In this document: positions 27,763 through 39,811 of the stretch, one piece after another
Layout: every line of letters starts with the position of its first letter
Position numbering within the stretch: position 1 is the first letter of the stretch
NCBI RefSeq assembly: GCF_014196205.1
Contig: NZ_JACIDE010000003.1
Coordinates: 101,376-165,375 of the forward strand
Origin: Anoxybacteroides voinovskiense
GTDB taxonomy: Bacteria > Bacillota > Bacilli > Bacillales > Anoxybacillaceae
Direction: 5' to 3'
DNA: 64,000 bases
Program-made: the position numbers and the translations under genes
Notes under the pieces: generated by a model
Told to the model about the DNA's origin: nothing
Database searches by the model: none
What the model saw: only the letters and a program-made list of their open reading frames with translations

Positions 27763-28326
27763 GTGAGTTTGCAGCAATACTCTCCAGAAGAATTGCAAGA
27801 AATGTCGCTCGTGGAACTCGCTTATTTAGTAATGAGCGATAAAAAAGAAGCGATGCCTTTTCCACAGCTCGTCCAAGAAATTGCTGCTTTGGCGAATTTG
27901 ACGGAGGATCAAGTGCAAGCGCGCCTTGCGCAATTTTATACAGATTTAAATATTGATGGCCGCTTTATTTGTGTGAGCGAGGATCGTTGGGGGTTACGTT
28001 CGTGGTATCCATACGACCAAACAGAAGATGAAAACGTCACAACGTTCAAGCCGAAGAAGAAGAAAAAATTGGATGATGAGTATGAAGATTACGATGAAAT
28101 TATCGACGAAGAAGAGTTGGATTACGACGTTCTTGACGACTATGACGATGTCGAAGACGTTTTAGATGATGAATTGCTCGATGAAGAGGAGTTTGACCTT
28201 GATGATGCCGATGATCTTGAGGACGAACTGCTTGATGAAGAATTTGATCTAGGGGAAGAAGAATTAGAAGAAGAGCTAGACGACGAGCTAATCGACGATT
28301 TTGAAGAAACAGAGGAAGAAGAATAA
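27763..28326 (+). CDS. rpoE: RNA polymerase delta subunit
   Basis: A 187-residue accessory subunit of Gram-positive RNA polymerase that affects promoter open-complex stability and recycling. The folded N-terminal domain has FYTDLNIDGRFICVSEDRWG and LRSWYPYDQ. A Lys tract and a long disordered Asp/Glu-rich tail follow, as in the family. GTG at 27763 is preferred over GTG at 27754 because it is well spaced from AAAGGGAG and aligns with the B. subtilis N-terminus. It is followed by pyrG, as in B. subtilis. Confidence 0.95.
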   Translation: MSLQQYSPEELQEMSLVELAYLVMSDKKEAMPFPQLVQEIAALANLTEDQVQARLAQFYTDLNIDGRFICVSEDRWGLRSWYPYDQTEDENVTTFKPKKKKKLDDEYEDYDEIIDEEELDYDVLDDYDDVEDVLDDELLDEEEFDLDDADDLEDELLDEEFDLGEEELEEELDDELIDDFEETEEEE

Positions 28327-28334
28327 CAATCCCC

Positions 28335-30083
<1,749 letters not shown>

Positions 30084-30084
<1 letters not shown>

Positions 30085-30112
30085 AGACGATCCCACGCGG
30101 ATCGTCTTTTTA
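30084..30112. terminator. Terminator between pyrG and ywjG
   Basis: Stem AAGACGATCC / GGATCGTCTT, 5-nt loop, T run on the plus side; it serves the convergent pair. Confidence 0.88.
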
Positions 30113-30634
30113 CTCATACTCCTCTAAAATTTCATGCATCGTAAACAATAAGCAATAATAGGCGAATAGCGCTGTAATCGTGGCAGGGAAGCCAAAACGT
30201 GTTCCGTCTTCACGCGGAAGGAGCGGTTTTGTAAGCTTGCTGTCGATATGGACGTCGACGAGATCGGCAAGCGAACGTTCTCCGTCCGTCGTCGCTGCAA
30301 TAGCGACAATCGGTACTTTTCCGTGCAATTGCTCTGCTAAACGTAGCGCTTGTTCATCGTTAGTGAATGGTGCGATAAGTAGTACGCGGTCGGTTTCGTC
30401 AATGTTGTCACAAATGGTGCCGTTTTCAACCAATCGTGCGACTTTCGGCAAGGCGTCTTTCCCTTTTATCGCGTCTATGACGACCGCTTCCATTTCCTCC
30501 ACCCCATGCACGAAAATGCGCCCTTCTCCTACCACGGCTTGCGCAAGCAAACGAGCGCCATCTTCAATTGCCATTTCCTCTTCTGTGAGTTTTTTTAAAT
30601 AGCCGTGTAATTGCGTTAGAAAAATTTTGAGCAT
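30110..30634 (-). CDS. ywjG: YwjG, DUF2529 family protein
   Basis: A 174-residue cytoplasmic protein, conserved between pyrG and spo0F in Bacillaceae. Its Rossmann/SIS-like features (GRIFVHGVEEMEAV, VLLIAPFTNDEQA, VPIVAIAATTDG) recall sugar-isomerase folds, but no catalytic assignment is possible. The open frame reaches 30688; ATG at 30634 follows GAAGGTG and gives the family length. It is divergent from spo0F. Confidence 0.82.
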   Translation of the reverse strand: MLKIFLTQLHGYLKKLTEEEMAIEDGARLLAQAVVGEGRIFVHGVEEMEAVVIDAIKGKDALPKVARLVENGTICDNIDETDRVLLIAPFTNDEQALRLAEQLHGKVPIVAIAATTDGERSLADLVDVHIDSKLTKPLLPREDGTRFGFPATITALFAYYCLLFTMHEILEEYE

Positions 30635-30733
30635 TTTTTCACCTTCCTTCTCATCATTACAGTATACTTGTTTTAGGAGAGAACACAACTTTAGCTGTTC
30701 TTAATGATTGTTTTTGAGATAGTTTCCAAAACG

Positions 30734-30760
30734 GCAGGAAAATAACAAAAGAAGGCGAAA
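30734..30760 (+). promoter_or_regulatory. Predicted sigma-H promoter of spo0F
   Basis: GCAGGAAAA, 11-bp gap, GGCGAAA: a close match to the sigma-H consensus RnAGGAwww - RnnGAAT. B. subtilis spo0F also has a sigma-H promoter. Confidence 0.65.
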
Positions 30761-30798
30761 TATACAAGCAGGAAACGAAAGAATAGAGGTGCGTAAAC

Positions 30799-31161
30799 AT
30801 GGGAAATAAGCTTCTAATCGTCGACGACCAATACGGTATTCGCATTTTGTTGAACGAAGTATTTCAGCGGGAAGGGTATACGACGTTTCAAGCATCGAAC
30901 GGCGTGCAAGCGTTAGAAATTGTGCAAAAGCATCAGCCGGACTTAGTATTGCTTGATATGAAAATCCCTGGCATGGACGGAATTGAAATATTAAAGCGCA
31001 TTAAAGAAATCAACCGCGATATTAAGGTGATTATTATGACAGCTTACGGTGAACTTGATATGATTCAAGAAACGAGAGAACTAGGGGCAGTCATGCATTT
31101 TGCCAAACCGTTTGATATCGATGATATGCGTGATGCTGTGCGAAAATATATTTCGTTGTAA
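30799..31161 (+). CDS. spo0F: Sporulation phosphorelay response regulator Spo0F
   Basis: A 120-residue single-domain receiver that takes phosphate from KinA-type kinases and passes it to Spo0B, leading to Spo0A activation. The acidic pocket is Asp9/Asp10 ([10 protein letters not shown]). The phosphorylation site is Asp53 ([13 protein letters not shown]), with conserved Thr in IIMTAYGE and Lys in HFAKPFD. There is no output domain. It is near-identical in layout to B. subtilis Spo0F and sits in the same place between ywjG and fbaA. Confidence 0.97.
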   Translation: MGNKLLIVDDQYGIRILLNEVFQREGYTTFQASNGVQALEIVQKHQPDLVLLDMKIPGMDGIEILKRIKEINRDIKVIIMTAYGELDMIQETRELGAVMHFAKPFDIDDMRDAVRKYISL

Positions 31162-31206
31162 TGCGCTTTCGACAAATTATTGTTAAATTCACGCCTCTCC
31201 TGAAGG

Positions 31207-31235
31207 TTGCTGTTTTCATTGTAAGTTGGTATGCT
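31207..31235 (+). promoter_or_regulatory. Possible sigma-A promoter of fbaA
   Basis: TTGCTG - 17 bp - TATGCT, about 110 nt upstream of the fbaA start. Confidence 0.45.
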
Positions 31236-31346
31236 TATAACGTAGGAAGCGCGCCTTTCATACATATTTTTACATAAAATGGTGATGCTACGCATAGCCC
31301 CTTGTTAGCGAAAGGCGAAGTTTAACGATTAAGGAGGATTTCGATC

Positions 31347-32207
31347 ATGCCTTTAGTATCAATGAAAGAAATGCTCGACAAAGCGTTAGCCGAAAAATAT
31401 GCGGTCGGGCAATTTAACATCAACAACCTCGAATGGACACAAGCGATTTTAGCGGCAGCGGAAGAAGAAAAGTCTCCAGTCATTCTTGGCGTATCGGAAG
31501 GTGCAGCTCGTTATATGGGCGGCTTTAAAACAGTCGTCAACATGGTCAAAGGCTTAATGGAAGATATGAACATTACGGTGCCAGTGGCTATCCACCTCGA
31601 TCACGGTTCTAGCTTTGAAAAATGTAAAGCAGCGATTGACGCTGGATTTACATCGGTCATGATTGACGCTTCTCACCATCCGTTTGAAGAAAACGTGCAA
31701 ATTACGTCACAAGTTGTCGAATATGCCCATGCGCGCGGCGTATCGGTTGAAGCAGAACTTGGCACAGTCGGCGGACAAGAAGACGATGTCGTAGCGGACG
31801 GTGTCATTTATGCAGACCCGAAAGAGTGCGAAGAATTAGTGAAGCGGACAGGCATTGACTGTTTAGCACCTGCGCTCGGTTCGGTTCACGGTCCTTATAA
31901 AGGGGAGCCGAAACTTGGATTTAAAGAAATGGAAATCATCCGTGATTTGACGCGCATTCCGCTTGTATTGCACGGCGGTACAGGCATTCCGACAGAACAA
32001 ATTCAACGTGCGATTTCGCTCGGTACGTCGAAAATTAACGTAAACACAGAAAACCAAATCGCTTTCACAAAAGTCGTTCGCGAAATTTTAGCGAAAGACG
32101 AAAAAGTGTATGATCCGCGCAAATTTATCGGTCCTGGCCGCGATGCGATTAAAGCAACGGTCATCGGCAAAATGCGTGAATTCGGTTCCTCAGGAAAAGC
32201 GTTGTAA
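31347..32207 (+). CDS. fbaA: Class II fructose-bisphosphate aldolase
   Basis: A 286-residue zinc enzyme that reversibly cleaves fructose 1,6-bisphosphate to DHAP and glyceraldehyde 3-phosphate in glycolysis and gluconeogenesis. Zinc ligands are in [17 protein letters not shown] and VLHGGTGIP. The phosphate loop is [10 protein letters not shown]. It starts at ATG behind AAGGAGG. Together with tal and glpX downstream it forms a central-carbon group. Confidence 0.97.
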   Translation: MPLVSMKEMLDKALAEKYAVGQFNINNLEWTQAILAAAEEEKSPVILGVSEGAARYMGGFKTVVNMVKGLMEDMNITVPVAIHLDHGSSFEKCKAAIDAGFTSVMIDASHHPFEENVQITSQVVEYAHARGVSVEAELGTVGGQEDDVVADGVIYADPKECEELVKRTGIDCLAPALGSVHGPYKGEPKLGFKEMEIIRDLTRIPLVLHGGTGIPTEQIQRAISLGTSKINVNTENQIAFTKVVREILAKDEKVYDPRKFIGPGRDAIKATVIGKMREFGSSGKAL

Positions 32208-32261
32208 TGATTAGCCGCATCGTTCCGGCAAAGCCGGAGCGAGCGGTTTTGTTTCATATTT

Positions 32262-32300
32262 AAGGTAGCTGCTAGGCAAAGGAAAAAAGCTACCTTTTTT
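32262..32300 (+). terminator. Terminator of fbaA
   Basis: Stem AGGTAGCT / AGCTACCT followed by T run, 20 nt before the tal start. A smaller GC-rich hairpin (CCGGC...GCCGG) lies at 32224-32238. Confidence 0.75.
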
Positions 32301-32321
32301 TAGAAAAAGGAGGAGGAAAAC

Positions 32322-32966
32322 GTGAAGTTTTTTATTGATACCGCCAATTTGGAAGAAATTAAAAAAGCGAATGAATTAGGTGTATTAGCAGGTGTTACGA
32401 CAAATCCAAGCCTTGTAGCGAAAGAAAACGTGTCGTTTCACGACCGCCTTCGCGAAATTACAGAAATTGTATCAGGCTCTGTCAGTGCGGAAGTCATTTC
32501 GACCGATGCAGAAGGCATGATTAAAGAAGGCGAAGAGCTGGCGAACATCGCGCCAAATATTACAATTAAAGTGCCGATGACACCGGAAGGGTTAAAAGCG
32601 GTGAAAGTGTTCAGCGAAAAAGGAATTAAAACGAACGTGACGCTCATTTTCAATGCGAACCAAGCACTACTAGCAGCGCGTGCAGGCGCGACGTATGTTT
32701 CTCCGTTCCTCGGTCGGTTAGACGACATCGGCCATAACGGATTGGAGCTCATCTCAACAATTGCCAACATTTTTGACATTCACGGTATTGAAACAGAAAT
32801 TATCGCCGCATCGATTCGCCATCCATTGCATGTCACAGAGGCGGCGTTGCGTGGGGCGCATATCGCGACCGTTCCTTATAAAGTGTTAATTCAACTATGC
32901 CAACATCCGTTAACAGACCAAGGAATCGAAAAATTTTTAGCAGATTGGAATAGCCAACAGCGATAA
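32322..32966 (+). CDS. tal: Transaldolase (small TalC/Fsa type)
   Basis: A 214-residue TIM-barrel aldolase of the fructose-6-phosphate aldolase/TalC class. The N-terminal signature is [20 protein letters not shown] with [12 protein letters not shown]. The Schiff-base Lys lies in [12 protein letters not shown]. It corresponds to B. subtilis ywjH (tal) in length and position and acts in the non-oxidative pentose phosphate pathway. It starts at GTG or the adjacent GTGAAG codon region behind GGAGGAGG. Confidence 0.94.
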   Translation: MKFFIDTANLEEIKKANELGVLAGVTTNPSLVAKENVSFHDRLREITEIVSGSVSAEVISTDAEGMIKEGEELANIAPNITIKVPMTPEGLKAVKVFSEKGIKTNVTLIFNANQALLAARAGATYVSPFLGRLDDIGHNGLELISTIANIFDIHGIETEIIAASIRHPLHVTEAALRGAHIATVPYKVLIQLCQHPLTDQGIEKFLADWNSQQR

Positions 32967-33050
32967 AAATCGATCTTTTTTGTCTAAACTGTAACTGTTT
33001 CCTTGTAAGTTGCGCAAACATCAGTCATCTTCGCTGGAAGGGAGACTATA

Positions 33051-34337
33051 ATGGAAAAGTTAAAAATCATCGGTGGCGACCGATTAAACGGAACGGTGCG
33101 AATTAGCGGGGCAAAAAATAGCGCCGTCGCACTCATCCCAGCAACGATTCTTGCTGAATCGCCCGTAACGATTGAAGGTTTGCCGGATATTTCAGATGTT
33201 CGGATATTAGGTGAGTTAATCGAAGAAATTGGCGGCACGTTTTATTTTGATGGCAAGGAAGCAACGATTGACCCGACGAACATCGTGTCAATGCCTCTTC
33301 CAAACGGAAAAGTGAAAAAATTACGCGCTTCTTACTACTTGATGGGGGCGATGGTCGGGCGGTTCAAAAAGGCAGTCATCGGGCTACCAGGCGGCTGCCA
33401 TTTAGGACCGCGCCCAATCGACCAGCACATTAAAGGGTTTGAAGCGTTAGGAGTTAAGGTGACAAACGAACAAGGAGCGATTTATTTACGCGCCGATGAA
33501 CTGCGCGGTGCGCGCATTTATTTGGACGTTGTCAGCGTCGGGGCAACGATTAACATTATGTTGGCGGCCGTTCGCGCCAAAGGGCGCACGATTATCGAAA
33601 ACGCGGCGAAAGAACCGGAAATTATTGACGTCGCGACATTGTTATCGAACATGGGCGCCAAAATTAAAGGAGCAGGAACGGATGTGATTCGGATTGACGG
33701 AGTGGACAAACTTTCCGGCTGCCGCCACTCGATTATTCCAGACCGAATTGAAGCGGGAACGTTTATGATTGCCGCTGCGGCGATGGGAAACGAAGTCATT
33801 GTCGACAACGTCATTCCGCAGCACGTTGAGTCATTGACGGCGAAGCTGCGCGAGATGGGCGTGCATGTGGAAACGAACGATGACCAACTACTTGTGAGAG
33901 GCGTCCCATCGATGAAGGCAGTCGACGTTAAGACGCTCGTCTACCCAGGATTTCCGACCGATCTCCAGCAGCCGTTCACGACATTGTTGACGAAAGCAAC
34001 TGGGACGAGCGTGGTTACAGATACGATTTATAGCGCAAGGTTTAAGCATATCGATGAATTGCGCCGCATGAATGCCAATATTAAAGTCGAAGGTCGTTCG
34101 GCGATTGTGACGGGACCTGTTCAGCTGCAAGGCGCCAAAGTAAAAGCGAGCGATTTACGAGCAGGGGCATCGCTTGTTATCGCAGGACTGATGGCCGAAG
34201 GGGTAACGGAAATTACCGGCCTTGAGCATATCGACCGCGGGTATAGCAACCTTGTCGAAAAATTAGCTGGTTTAGGGGCAACAATTTGGCGCGAAAAAAT
34301 GACCGATCAAGAAATTGAACAAATGCAAAATTCATAA
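33051..34337 (+). CDS. murZ: UDP-N-acetylglucosamine 1-carboxyvinyltransferase (MurA2)
   Basis: A 428-residue enzyme adding enolpyruvate to UDP-GlcNAc, the first committed peptidoglycan step. N-terminal [19 protein letters not shown], the reactive Cys in [15 protein letters not shown] and the second-domain loop [11 protein letters not shown] are present. Low-G+C Gram-positives carry two MurA paralogues; this position, between tal and glpX, is that of MurZ (MurAB). It starts at ATG behind GAAGGGAG. Confidence 0.94.
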   Translation: MEKLKIIGGDRLNGTVRISGAKNSAVALIPATILAESPVTIEGLPDISDVRILGELIEEIGGTFYFDGKEATIDPTNIVSMPLPNGKVKKLRASYYLMGAMVGRFKKAVIGLPGGCHLGPRPIDQHIKGFEALGVKVTNEQGAIYLRADELRGARIYLDVVSVGATINIMLAAVRAKGRTIIENAAKEPEIIDVATLLSNMGAKIKGAGTDVIRIDGVDKLSGCRHSIIPDRIEAGTFMIAAAAMGNEVIVDNVIPQHVESLTAKLREMGVHVETNDDQLLVRGVPSMKAVDVKTLVYPGFPTDLQQPFTTLLTKATGTSVVTDTIYSARFKHIDELRRMNANIKVEGRSAIVTGPVQLQGAKVKASDLRAGASLVIAGLMAEGVTEITGLEHIDRGYSNLVEKLAGLGATIWREKMTDQEIEQMQNS

Positions 34338-34365
34338 GCAACGAAGGGGAGAGGGAGAAGTTACG

Positions 34366-35331
34366 ATGGAAAGAAGTTTATCGATGGAGCTCGTTCGCGT
34401 CACCGAAGCAGCCGCACTAGCCGCGGCGCGCTGGATGGGACGCGGCAGAAAAGATGAGGCAGATGGAGCAGCGACGTCTGCGATGCGAGATGTGTTCGAT
34501 ACGATTCCGATGAAAGGAACGGTCGTCATCGGCGAAGGGGAAATGGATGAGGCGCCGATGTTATATATCGGTGAAAAGCTTGGAAACGGCTACGGTCCAC
34601 GTGTCGATGTAGCGGTCGATCCGTTAGAAGGGACGAACATCGTCGCGTCAGGAGGCTGGAACGCTCTAGCGGTAGTGGCGGTAGCGGATCACGGGAATTT
34701 GCTTCATGCTCCGGATATGTATATGGACAAAATCGCCGTTGGGCCGGAAGCGGTCGGCATGATCGACATTAACGCACCGATTATCGACAATTTGAAAGCG
34801 GTTGCGAAAGCGAAAAATAAAGATGTCGAAGATGTGGTGGCGATTGTGTTAAACCGTCCGCGCCATGAACGAATTATCGCCGAGTTGCGCGAAGCAGGCG
34901 CACGCATTAAACTCATTAACGACGGGGATGTCGCCGCAGCGATTAATACCGCATTTGACCATACAGGCGTCGACATTTTATTTGGTTCCGGTGGAGCACC
35001 AGAGGGCGTGTTGGCCGCGGTGGCGCTTAAATGTTTAGGCGGAGAAATTCAAGGAAAGCTGCTTCCGCAAAACGATGCGGAACTTGAACGCTGCAAAAAA
35101 ATGGGGCTTGACGTCAACAAAGTGTTGCGTATGGAGGATTTAGTAAAAGGTGACGATGCCATTTTTGCAGCTACAGGAGTGACCGATGGCGAATTATTGC
35201 GTGGCGTGCAGTTTAAAGGCTCTTACGGGGAGACGCATTCGGTCGTTATGCGTGCGAAATCGGGAACGGTTCGTTTTATCGATGGGCGTCATAGCTTGAA
35301 GAAAAAACCACATTTAGTCATCAAGCCATAA
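34366..35331 (+). CDS. glpX: Fructose-1,6-bisphosphatase class II
   Basis: A 321-residue metal-dependent gluconeogenic phosphatase. Motifs: [32 protein letters not shown] and [17 protein letters not shown]. The frame could be extended to 34315, overlapping murZ; ATG at 34366 follows GGGGAGAGGGAG and gives the normal length. It lies 28 nt behind murZ and is likely co-transcribed. This is the B. subtilis ywjI position. Confidence 0.93.
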   Translation: MERSLSMELVRVTEAAALAAARWMGRGRKDEADGAATSAMRDVFDTIPMKGTVVIGEGEMDEAPMLYIGEKLGNGYGPRVDVAVDPLEGTNIVASGGWNALAVVAVADHGNLLHAPDMYMDKIAVGPEAVGMIDINAPIIDNLKAVAKAKNKDVEDVVAIVLNRPRHERIIAELREAGARIKLINDGDVAAAINTAFDHTGVDILFGSGGAPEGVLAAVALKCLGGEIQGKLLPQNDAELERCKKMGLDVNKVLRMEDLVKGDDAIFAATGVTDGELLRGVQFKGSYGETHSVVMRAKSGTVRFIDGRHSLKKKPHLVIKP

Positions 35332-35336
35332 AAACG

Positions 35337-35377
35337 ACAAGCGAGGGCTACTTCCTCCATCGCCCTCGCTTGTTTTT
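35337..35377 (+). terminator. Terminator of murZ-glpX
   Basis: Perfect stem ACAAGCGAGGGC / GCCCTCGCTTGT with a 13-nt loop and a T run. Confidence 0.92.
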
Positions 35378-35593
35378 AGCTTTCTCCACGATTTAGTAGA
35401 ATGCGAAAAAAAATATATTGATTAAAAAATAAGAAAAAGGGTAAAATAATCGTGCTGTGTGCGCACAAAATAAGCTCTGCGATTTGTTGCTTCTTAAAAA
35501 TGAGTAAACCTTCATGCTCTTCTTTATCCCATCATTTTATGTGATCCATTTGGTAGACATGGGACAGAAAAATAGTAAAAGCGTGGTGTTGAA

Positions 35594-36865
35594 ATGGAAT
35601 TAACGATTTCCGTATTAGAAAATATGAAACTAAAAGAGTTGTACGAGCTTGCTCGGCAATATAAAATTTCGTACTACAGCAAACTAACGAAAAAAGAGCT
35701 TATTTTCGCAATTTTAAAAGCACGGGCAGAACAAGATGGACTCATGTTTATGGAAGGCGTCCTCGAAATTATCCAATCGGAAGGATTCGGTTTTTTACGT
35801 CCAATTAACTACTCACCAAGCACGGAAGATATTTATATTTCCGCATCGCAAATTCGCCGCTTTGATTTGCGCAACGGCGATAAAGTATCGGGAAAAGTGC
35901 GTCCTCCGAAAGAAAACGAGCGGTATTATGGCTTATTGCATGTAGAAGCAGTGAACGGAGAAGACCCAGAAATTGCGAAAGAACGCGTGCATTTCCCAGC
36001 GTTGACCCCGCTTTATCCGAGTCGGCAAATGAAGCTAGAAACGACGTCGGACAAATTATCGACGCGCATTATTGATTTAATTGCCCCGGTTGGGTTTGGG
36101 CAGCGCGGCTTAATCGTCGCACCGCCAAAAGCAGGAAAGACGATGCTGTTAAAAGAAATTGCCAATAGCATTACGACGAACCATCCAGATGTAGAACTGA
36201 TTGTGCTATTAATTGACGAACGTCCGGAGGAAGTGACAGACATTGAGCGTTCTGTCAAAGGCGATGTCGTCAGCTCGACGTTTGACGAAGTGCCGGAAAA
36301 CCATATTAAAGTCGCAGAACTTGTGTTAGAGCGGGCGATGCGTCTTGTCGAGCATAAGCGCGATGTCGTTATTTTGATGGATAGTATTACGCGCTTAGCA
36401 CGGGCGTATAACTTAGTCATCCCACCGAGCGGCCGTACCCTTTCTGGAGGGATTGACCCAGCCGCGTTTCACCGTCCGAAACGGTTTTTCGGTGCTGCGC
36501 GCAATATTGAAGAAGGCGGCAGCTTAACGATTTTAGCGACCGCCCTTGTCGATACAGGCTCGCGCATGGACGATGTCATTTACGAAGAGTTTAAAGGAAC
36601 GGGCAACATGGAGTTGCACCTCGACCGTTCGCTCGCAGAACGGCGCATTTTCCCAGCAATCGATATTCGCCGCTCCGGCACGCGGAAAGAAGAGTTGCTC
36701 ATTCCGCGCGAACATTTGGAAAAATTATGGGCGATTCGCAAAACGATGTCCGATACCCCAGACTTTATCGACCGTTTCTTAAACAAACTGCGCCAAACAA
36801 AATCAAACGAAGAATTTTTTGCGCTGTTGGATGAGGAATGGAAAAGTATGGGGAATAGAAAATAA
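35594..36865 (+). CDS. rho: Transcription termination factor Rho
   Basis: A 423-residue hexameric RNA helicase. The N-terminal helical domain ([20 protein letters not shown]) is followed by the cold-shock-like RNA-binding domain (EGFGFLRP). The ATPase core has Walker A in [12 protein letters not shown], Walker B region [16 protein letters not shown] and Q-loop residues around [15 protein letters not shown]. The 260-nt leader contains a CCCAT / ATGGG inverted pair (35529-35563). Rho often regulates its own leader, but nothing specific is provable here. Confidence 0.96.
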   Translation: MELTISVLENMKLKELYELARQYKISYYSKLTKKELIFAILKARAEQDGLMFMEGVLEIIQSEGFGFLRPINYSPSTEDIYISASQIRRFDLRNGDKVSGKVRPPKENERYYGLLHVEAVNGEDPEIAKERVHFPALTPLYPSRQMKLETTSDKLSTRIIDLIAPVGFGQRGLIVAPPKAGKTMLLKEIANSITTNHPDVELIVLLIDERPEEVTDIERSVKGDVVSSTFDEVPENHIKVAELVLERAMRLVEHKRDVVILMDSITRLARAYNLVIPPSGRTLSGGIDPAAFHRPKRFFGAARNIEEGGSLTILATALVDTGSRMDDVIYEEFKGTGNMELHLDRSLAERRIFPAIDIRRSGTRKEELLIPREHLEKLWAIRKTMSDTPDFIDRFLNKLRQTKSNEEFFALLDEEWKSMGNRK

Positions 36866-36869
36866 CTAG

Positions 36870-36898
36870 TTGCAAAACCCCCTTGCCCTTGTTATAAT
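36870..36898 (+). promoter_or_regulatory. Sigma-A promoter of rpmE
   Basis: TTGCAA - 17 bp - TATAAT. The leader to the rpmE ATG is about 85 nt. It includes CTCTGTTTCGAAACGATTCA and could hold an L31 autoregulatory structure, but I could not match one with confidence. Confidence 0.75.
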
Positions 36899-36988
36899 TT
36901 TGTCATGTGTGTTTAAACGATGAAGCTACTCACAACGATAGAAAAACTCTGTTTCGAAACGATTCAGGGCGGAAGGAGATGAAAGAGA

Positions 36989-37189
36989 ATGAAAGCAGGA
37001 ATTCATCCAGATTACAAAAAAGTGACCGTAAAATGTGCTTGTGGAAACGAGTTCGAAAGTGGCTCTGTGAAAAATGAAGTGCGCGTAGAGATTTGCTCGG
37101 AGTGCCATCCATTCTACACAGGACGTCAAAAATTCGCTTCTGCGGCAGGACGTGTTGATAAATTCAACAAAAAATATGGCCTTAAGTAA
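36989..37189 (+). CDS. rpmE: 50S ribosomal protein L31, zinc-binding type
   Basis: A 66-residue large-subunit protein. The zinc ligands Cys16, Cys18, Cys36 and Cys39 are all present ([21 protein letters not shown]). This is therefore the zinc-containing C+ form, not the zinc-independent YtiA form used under zinc starvation. It starts at ATG behind AAGGAGAT. It has its own promoter and terminator. Confidence 0.97.
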   Translation: MKAGIHPDYKKVTVKCACGNEFESGSVKNEVRVEICSECHPFYTGRQKFASAAGRVDKFNKKYGLK

Positions 37190-37196
37190 GCAAAAA

Positions 37197-37232
37197 ACAG
37201 GCAAGCGAACATGTTCCCTTGCCTGTTTTTTC
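37197..37232 (+). terminator. Terminator of rpmE
   Basis: Stem ACAGGCAAG / CTTGCCTGT and six T. Confidence 0.92.
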
Positions 37233-37306
37233 ACTGTTTACGAATATAGCGTCCATCGGGACGATGCGCTTTTTATGGAATGTTGGGAAGAAAGGGGACG
37301 CCCTCC

Positions 37307-37927
37307 ATGTATGTGATGACACAATCAGGCTGGCTAGAAGTGATTTGCGGAAGCATGTTTTCCGGCAAATCGGAAGAACTCATTCGCCGTGTGCGCCGCG
37401 CGACGTTTGCCAAGCAAGACGTGAAAGTATTTAAACCGGCAATGGATAACCGGTATAGCGAGGAAGCGGTCGTTTCCCATAACGGGACGTCTGTAATTGC
37501 GATTCCGGTGCATTCGGCGAAAGAAATTTTTACGTACATATCGGAACAAACCGATGTTATTGCGATCGACGAAATCCAATTTTTTGATGAACAAATTGTT
37601 GATGTCGTACAAACGTTAGCTGATCGCGGCTATCGCGTCATTGTGGCCGGACTCGACCAAGATTTTCGCGGAGAGCCGTTCGGACCGGTGCCGACGTTAA
37701 TGGCGATTGCCGAATCAGTGACGAAATTACAAGCGGTGTGCACAGTTTGCGGTTCGCCGGCAAGCCGGACGCAGCGGTTGATTAACGGCCAGCCAGCTTC
37801 TTACCATGATCCGATTATTTTAGTCGGTGCGAGTGAATCGTATGAACCGCGTTGCCGCCATCACCACGAAGTGCCAGATAAACCAACCGAACATCACCTT
37901 CAGAAAAACGGACAAACTATTTGCTGA
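37307..37927 (+). CDS. tdk: Thymidine kinase (type II)
   Basis: A 206-residue salvage enzyme phosphorylating thymidine. P-loop [14 protein letters not shown], Mg site AIDEIQFFD, and the zinc-binding lasso with CTVCG and CRHHH at the C-terminal part. ATG at 37307 follows AAAGGGG; the upstream ATG at 37280 lacks a ribosome-binding site. It lies behind rpmE as in B. subtilis. Confidence 0.95.
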   Translation: MYVMTQSGWLEVICGSMFSGKSEELIRRVRRATFAKQDVKVFKPAMDNRYSEEAVVSHNGTSVIAIPVHSAKEIFTYISEQTDVIAIDEIQFFDEQIVDVVQTLADRGYRVIVAGLDQDFRGEPFGPVPTLMAIAESVTKLQAVCTVCGSPASRTQRLINGQPASYHDPIILVGASESYEPRCRHHHEVPDKPTEHHLQKNGQTIC

Positions 37928-37968
37928 TGGCACGTGTCAAACGAAAAACGAATTCCCTTTTTGACGGA

Positions 37969-38018
37969 ACCGAACACGGCTGCTTGCTGACAAAAGCAGC
38001 TAGCTGTTCGGTTTTTTG
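37969..38018 (+). terminator. Terminator of tdk
   Basis: Stem ACCGAACA / TGTTCGGT with inner GCTGCT / AGCAGC, followed by six T. Confidence 0.88.
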
Positions 38019-38110
38019 TTATGGAAAAAAAGAATGGTGTGTTTATGGCATATTCTTCTGCCGGTATTTTTTCATCCAATGGGAAAACTAGCAACAAGGA
38101 GGCGATAAAG

Positions 38111-38548
38111 ATGAAGCGCTTGCTGTTGCTATTTTTTTCGTTGTTTCTTGCTGCGTGTACATTAAACCCGACCGATTCGCAATACCATGCCCAACGCGAA
38201 GACCGCAATGGGAGAAACTTAATGAATGCGAACGAAGCTCGTCCGAATGTCGGCCGCATGTATAACCATTTCGACGACCCAGAGAAGACAAATCAAAATC
38301 CGAATTTCATTAGTTTAACGGACGGCAGTGCCAACGACCGTGCCGTTGTCCAAAAAGCGGTGCAAGTTGTCGAACAATATAAACACTATCGTGCGCAATC
38401 GGTATGGATGAACGGAAGTGACATGTGGGTGACCGTCGATGCTCCGCGGAGTCGCTCGTACCGCCAAAGACAAACCGATCAAACGAAGCTATACGAACTA
38501 TTAACGAAAGCGATTCCGACGTATAACATTCACGTCCGCCTCGACTAA
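38111..38548 (+). CDS. YhcN/YlaJ-type sporulation lipoprotein
   Basis: A 145-residue exported lipoprotein. The signal peptide MKRLLLLFFSLFLAAC ends in a lipobox with Cys16. The mature part contains RAVVQKAVQVVEQYKHYRAQ and MWVTVDAPRSRSYRQ, the pattern of YhcN/YlaJ spore-membrane lipoproteins. ATG at 38111 follows AAGGAGG; the longer open frame from 38021 runs from the tdk terminator and is not used. A role in spores is inferred from family resemblance. Confidence 0.76.
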   Translation: MKRLLLLFFSLFLAACTLNPTDSQYHAQREDRNGRNLMNANEARPNVGRMYNHFDDPEKTNQNPNFISLTDGSANDRAVVQKAVQVVEQYKHYRAQSVWMNGSDMWVTVDAPRSRSYRQRQTDQTKLYELLTKAIPTYNIHVRLD

Positions 38549-38550
38549 TC

Positions 38551-38576
38551 ACGCCCTGTGTAAGGGGCGTTTTTTA
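38551..38576 (+). terminator. Terminator of the lipoprotein gene
   Basis: Stem ACGCCC / GGGCGT followed by six T. Confidence 0.8.
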
Positions 38577-38597
38577 TTTGCTCAAATAACAACAAAA

Positions 38598-38627
38598 TAG
38601 ACAAAAATTTCTTAATAGTTATACAAT
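38598..38627 (+). promoter_or_regulatory. Possible sigma-A promoter of the Fe-alcohol dehydrogenase operon
   Basis: TAGACA - 18 bp - TACAAT, 31 nt before the dehydrogenase ATG. No -24/-12 element was found here, in contrast to the divergent module at 45.5 kb. Confidence 0.45.
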
Positions 38628-38658
38628 AAAAGAAAGATTATTGGTAAGGGGCGTACGT

Positions 38659-39807
38659 ATGAACATTCATAAATTTGTCATGCCGGAAGTAATTTTCGGA
38701 AAAGGTTCGATTCAGCAAGTAGGGGAAAGTTGTTTGCGGCTTGGCGCAACGAACGTACTTATTGTTAGCGACCCGGGCGTCATCGCTGCTGGTTGGCTTG
38801 ATGTAGTCGTAGAAAGTTGCCGGCAAGCGGGGCTACAGTATACAACATTTTATGACGTTACGATTAACCCGAAAGATAGCGAAGTGGAAAAAGGGTGCCG
38901 CGTCTATATCGAAAACGAATGCGATGCGATTATCGGAATCGGTGGGGGAAGTCCGATTGATGTGGCAAAAGCGATAGCTATTTTAGCGACTAATGGCGGG
39001 CGAATTCATGACTATGAAGGAGTCGACAAAATCCATCATCCGCTCCCGCCGCAAGTGATGGTTTCGACAACGGCTGGGTCAGGCTCGGAAGTTTCGCAAT
39101 TTTCCGTCATCGTCGATACGAAGGAGAAAAAAAAGATGACGATCATTTCCCGCTCGCTTATTCCTGATATTGCCATCATTGACCCGGAAACGTTATCGAC
39201 AAAAAGCGCCCATTTAACGGCTTCGACAGGACTTGATGTATTAACGCACGGCATTGAAGCGTACGTCAGCTTAGCAGCGACACCGTTAACAGACGTACAA
39301 GCGAAAAATGCCATTTCCCTCGTCGCTGAATATTTACGTCCTTCCGTAGCGTCCAAAATGAACGAAGAAGCGAAAACAAATATGGCGATGGCTAGCTTGC
39401 AGGCAGGGTTAGCTTTTTCCAACGCCATTTTAGGCGCGGTTCATGCAATGTCGCATGCTGTAGGCGGAAAATATAACCTTCTTCACGGAGATGTGAATTC
39501 GATTTTGTTGCCATATGTCATGGAATACAACTTGTTAGCCAATCCGCAAAAATTTGCCGATATCGCTCTTTTCCTTGGCGTCGATACTCGCGGGCTTTCT
39601 GCGATGGAAGCTGGAAAAAAAGCAATCGATTATGTTAAGCAGCTCGCCATCGACATCGGTGCACCGCAACGGTTAGCCGATATCGGCGTCGAACAAGACG
39701 AACTACGGCAAATGAGCGTTGTTGCTTTTCATGATGCGTGCATGATTACGAACCCACGGGACGTCACAGTCGAAGACATTGAGGAACTATTTAGAAAGGC
39801 ATGGTAA
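38659..39807 (+). CDS. Iron-containing alcohol dehydrogenase
   Basis: A 382-residue group III alcohol dehydrogenase. The NAD(P)-binding loop is GIGGGSPIDVAKA. The metal-binding stretch HAMSHAVGGKYNLLHGDVN carries two histidines, with further ligands upstream (Asp in TGLDVLTHGIEA). Similar proteins oxidise short alcohols or 1,3-propanediol; the substrate is not fixed. ATG at 38659 follows AAGGGG. It is followed after 4 nt by the histidine kinase, so enzyme and sensor are probably co-expressed. The module has no counterpart at this place in B. subtilis. Confidence 0.9.
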   Translation: MNIHKFVMPEVIFGKGSIQQVGESCLRLGATNVLIVSDPGVIAAGWLDVVVESCRQAGLQYTTFYDVTINPKDSEVEKGCRVYIENECDAIIGIGGGSPIDVAKAIAILATNGGRIHDYEGVDKIHHPLPPQVMVSTTAGSGSEVSQFSVIVDTKEKKKMTIISRSLIPDIAIIDPETLSTKSAHLTASTGLDVLTHGIEAYVSLAATPLTDVQAKNAISLVAEYLRPSVASKMNEEAKTNMAMASLQAGLAFSNAILGAVHAMSHAVGGKYNLLHGDVNSILLPYVMEYNLLANPQKFADIALFLGVDTRGLSAMEAGKKAIDYVKQLAIDIGAPQRLADIGVEQDELRQMSVVAFHDACMITNPRDVTVEDIEELFRKAW

Positions 39808-39811
39808 AACG

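Noticed and set aside
34315..34365. Upstream extension of glpX overlapping murZ
   Set aside because: The strong ribosome-binding site lies directly before ATG 34366 and the family starts there.
36905..36985. L31 autoregulatory leader upstream of rpmE
   Set aside because: Length and position would allow it, but I could not fit a known leader structure by eye, so it is not listed as a feature.
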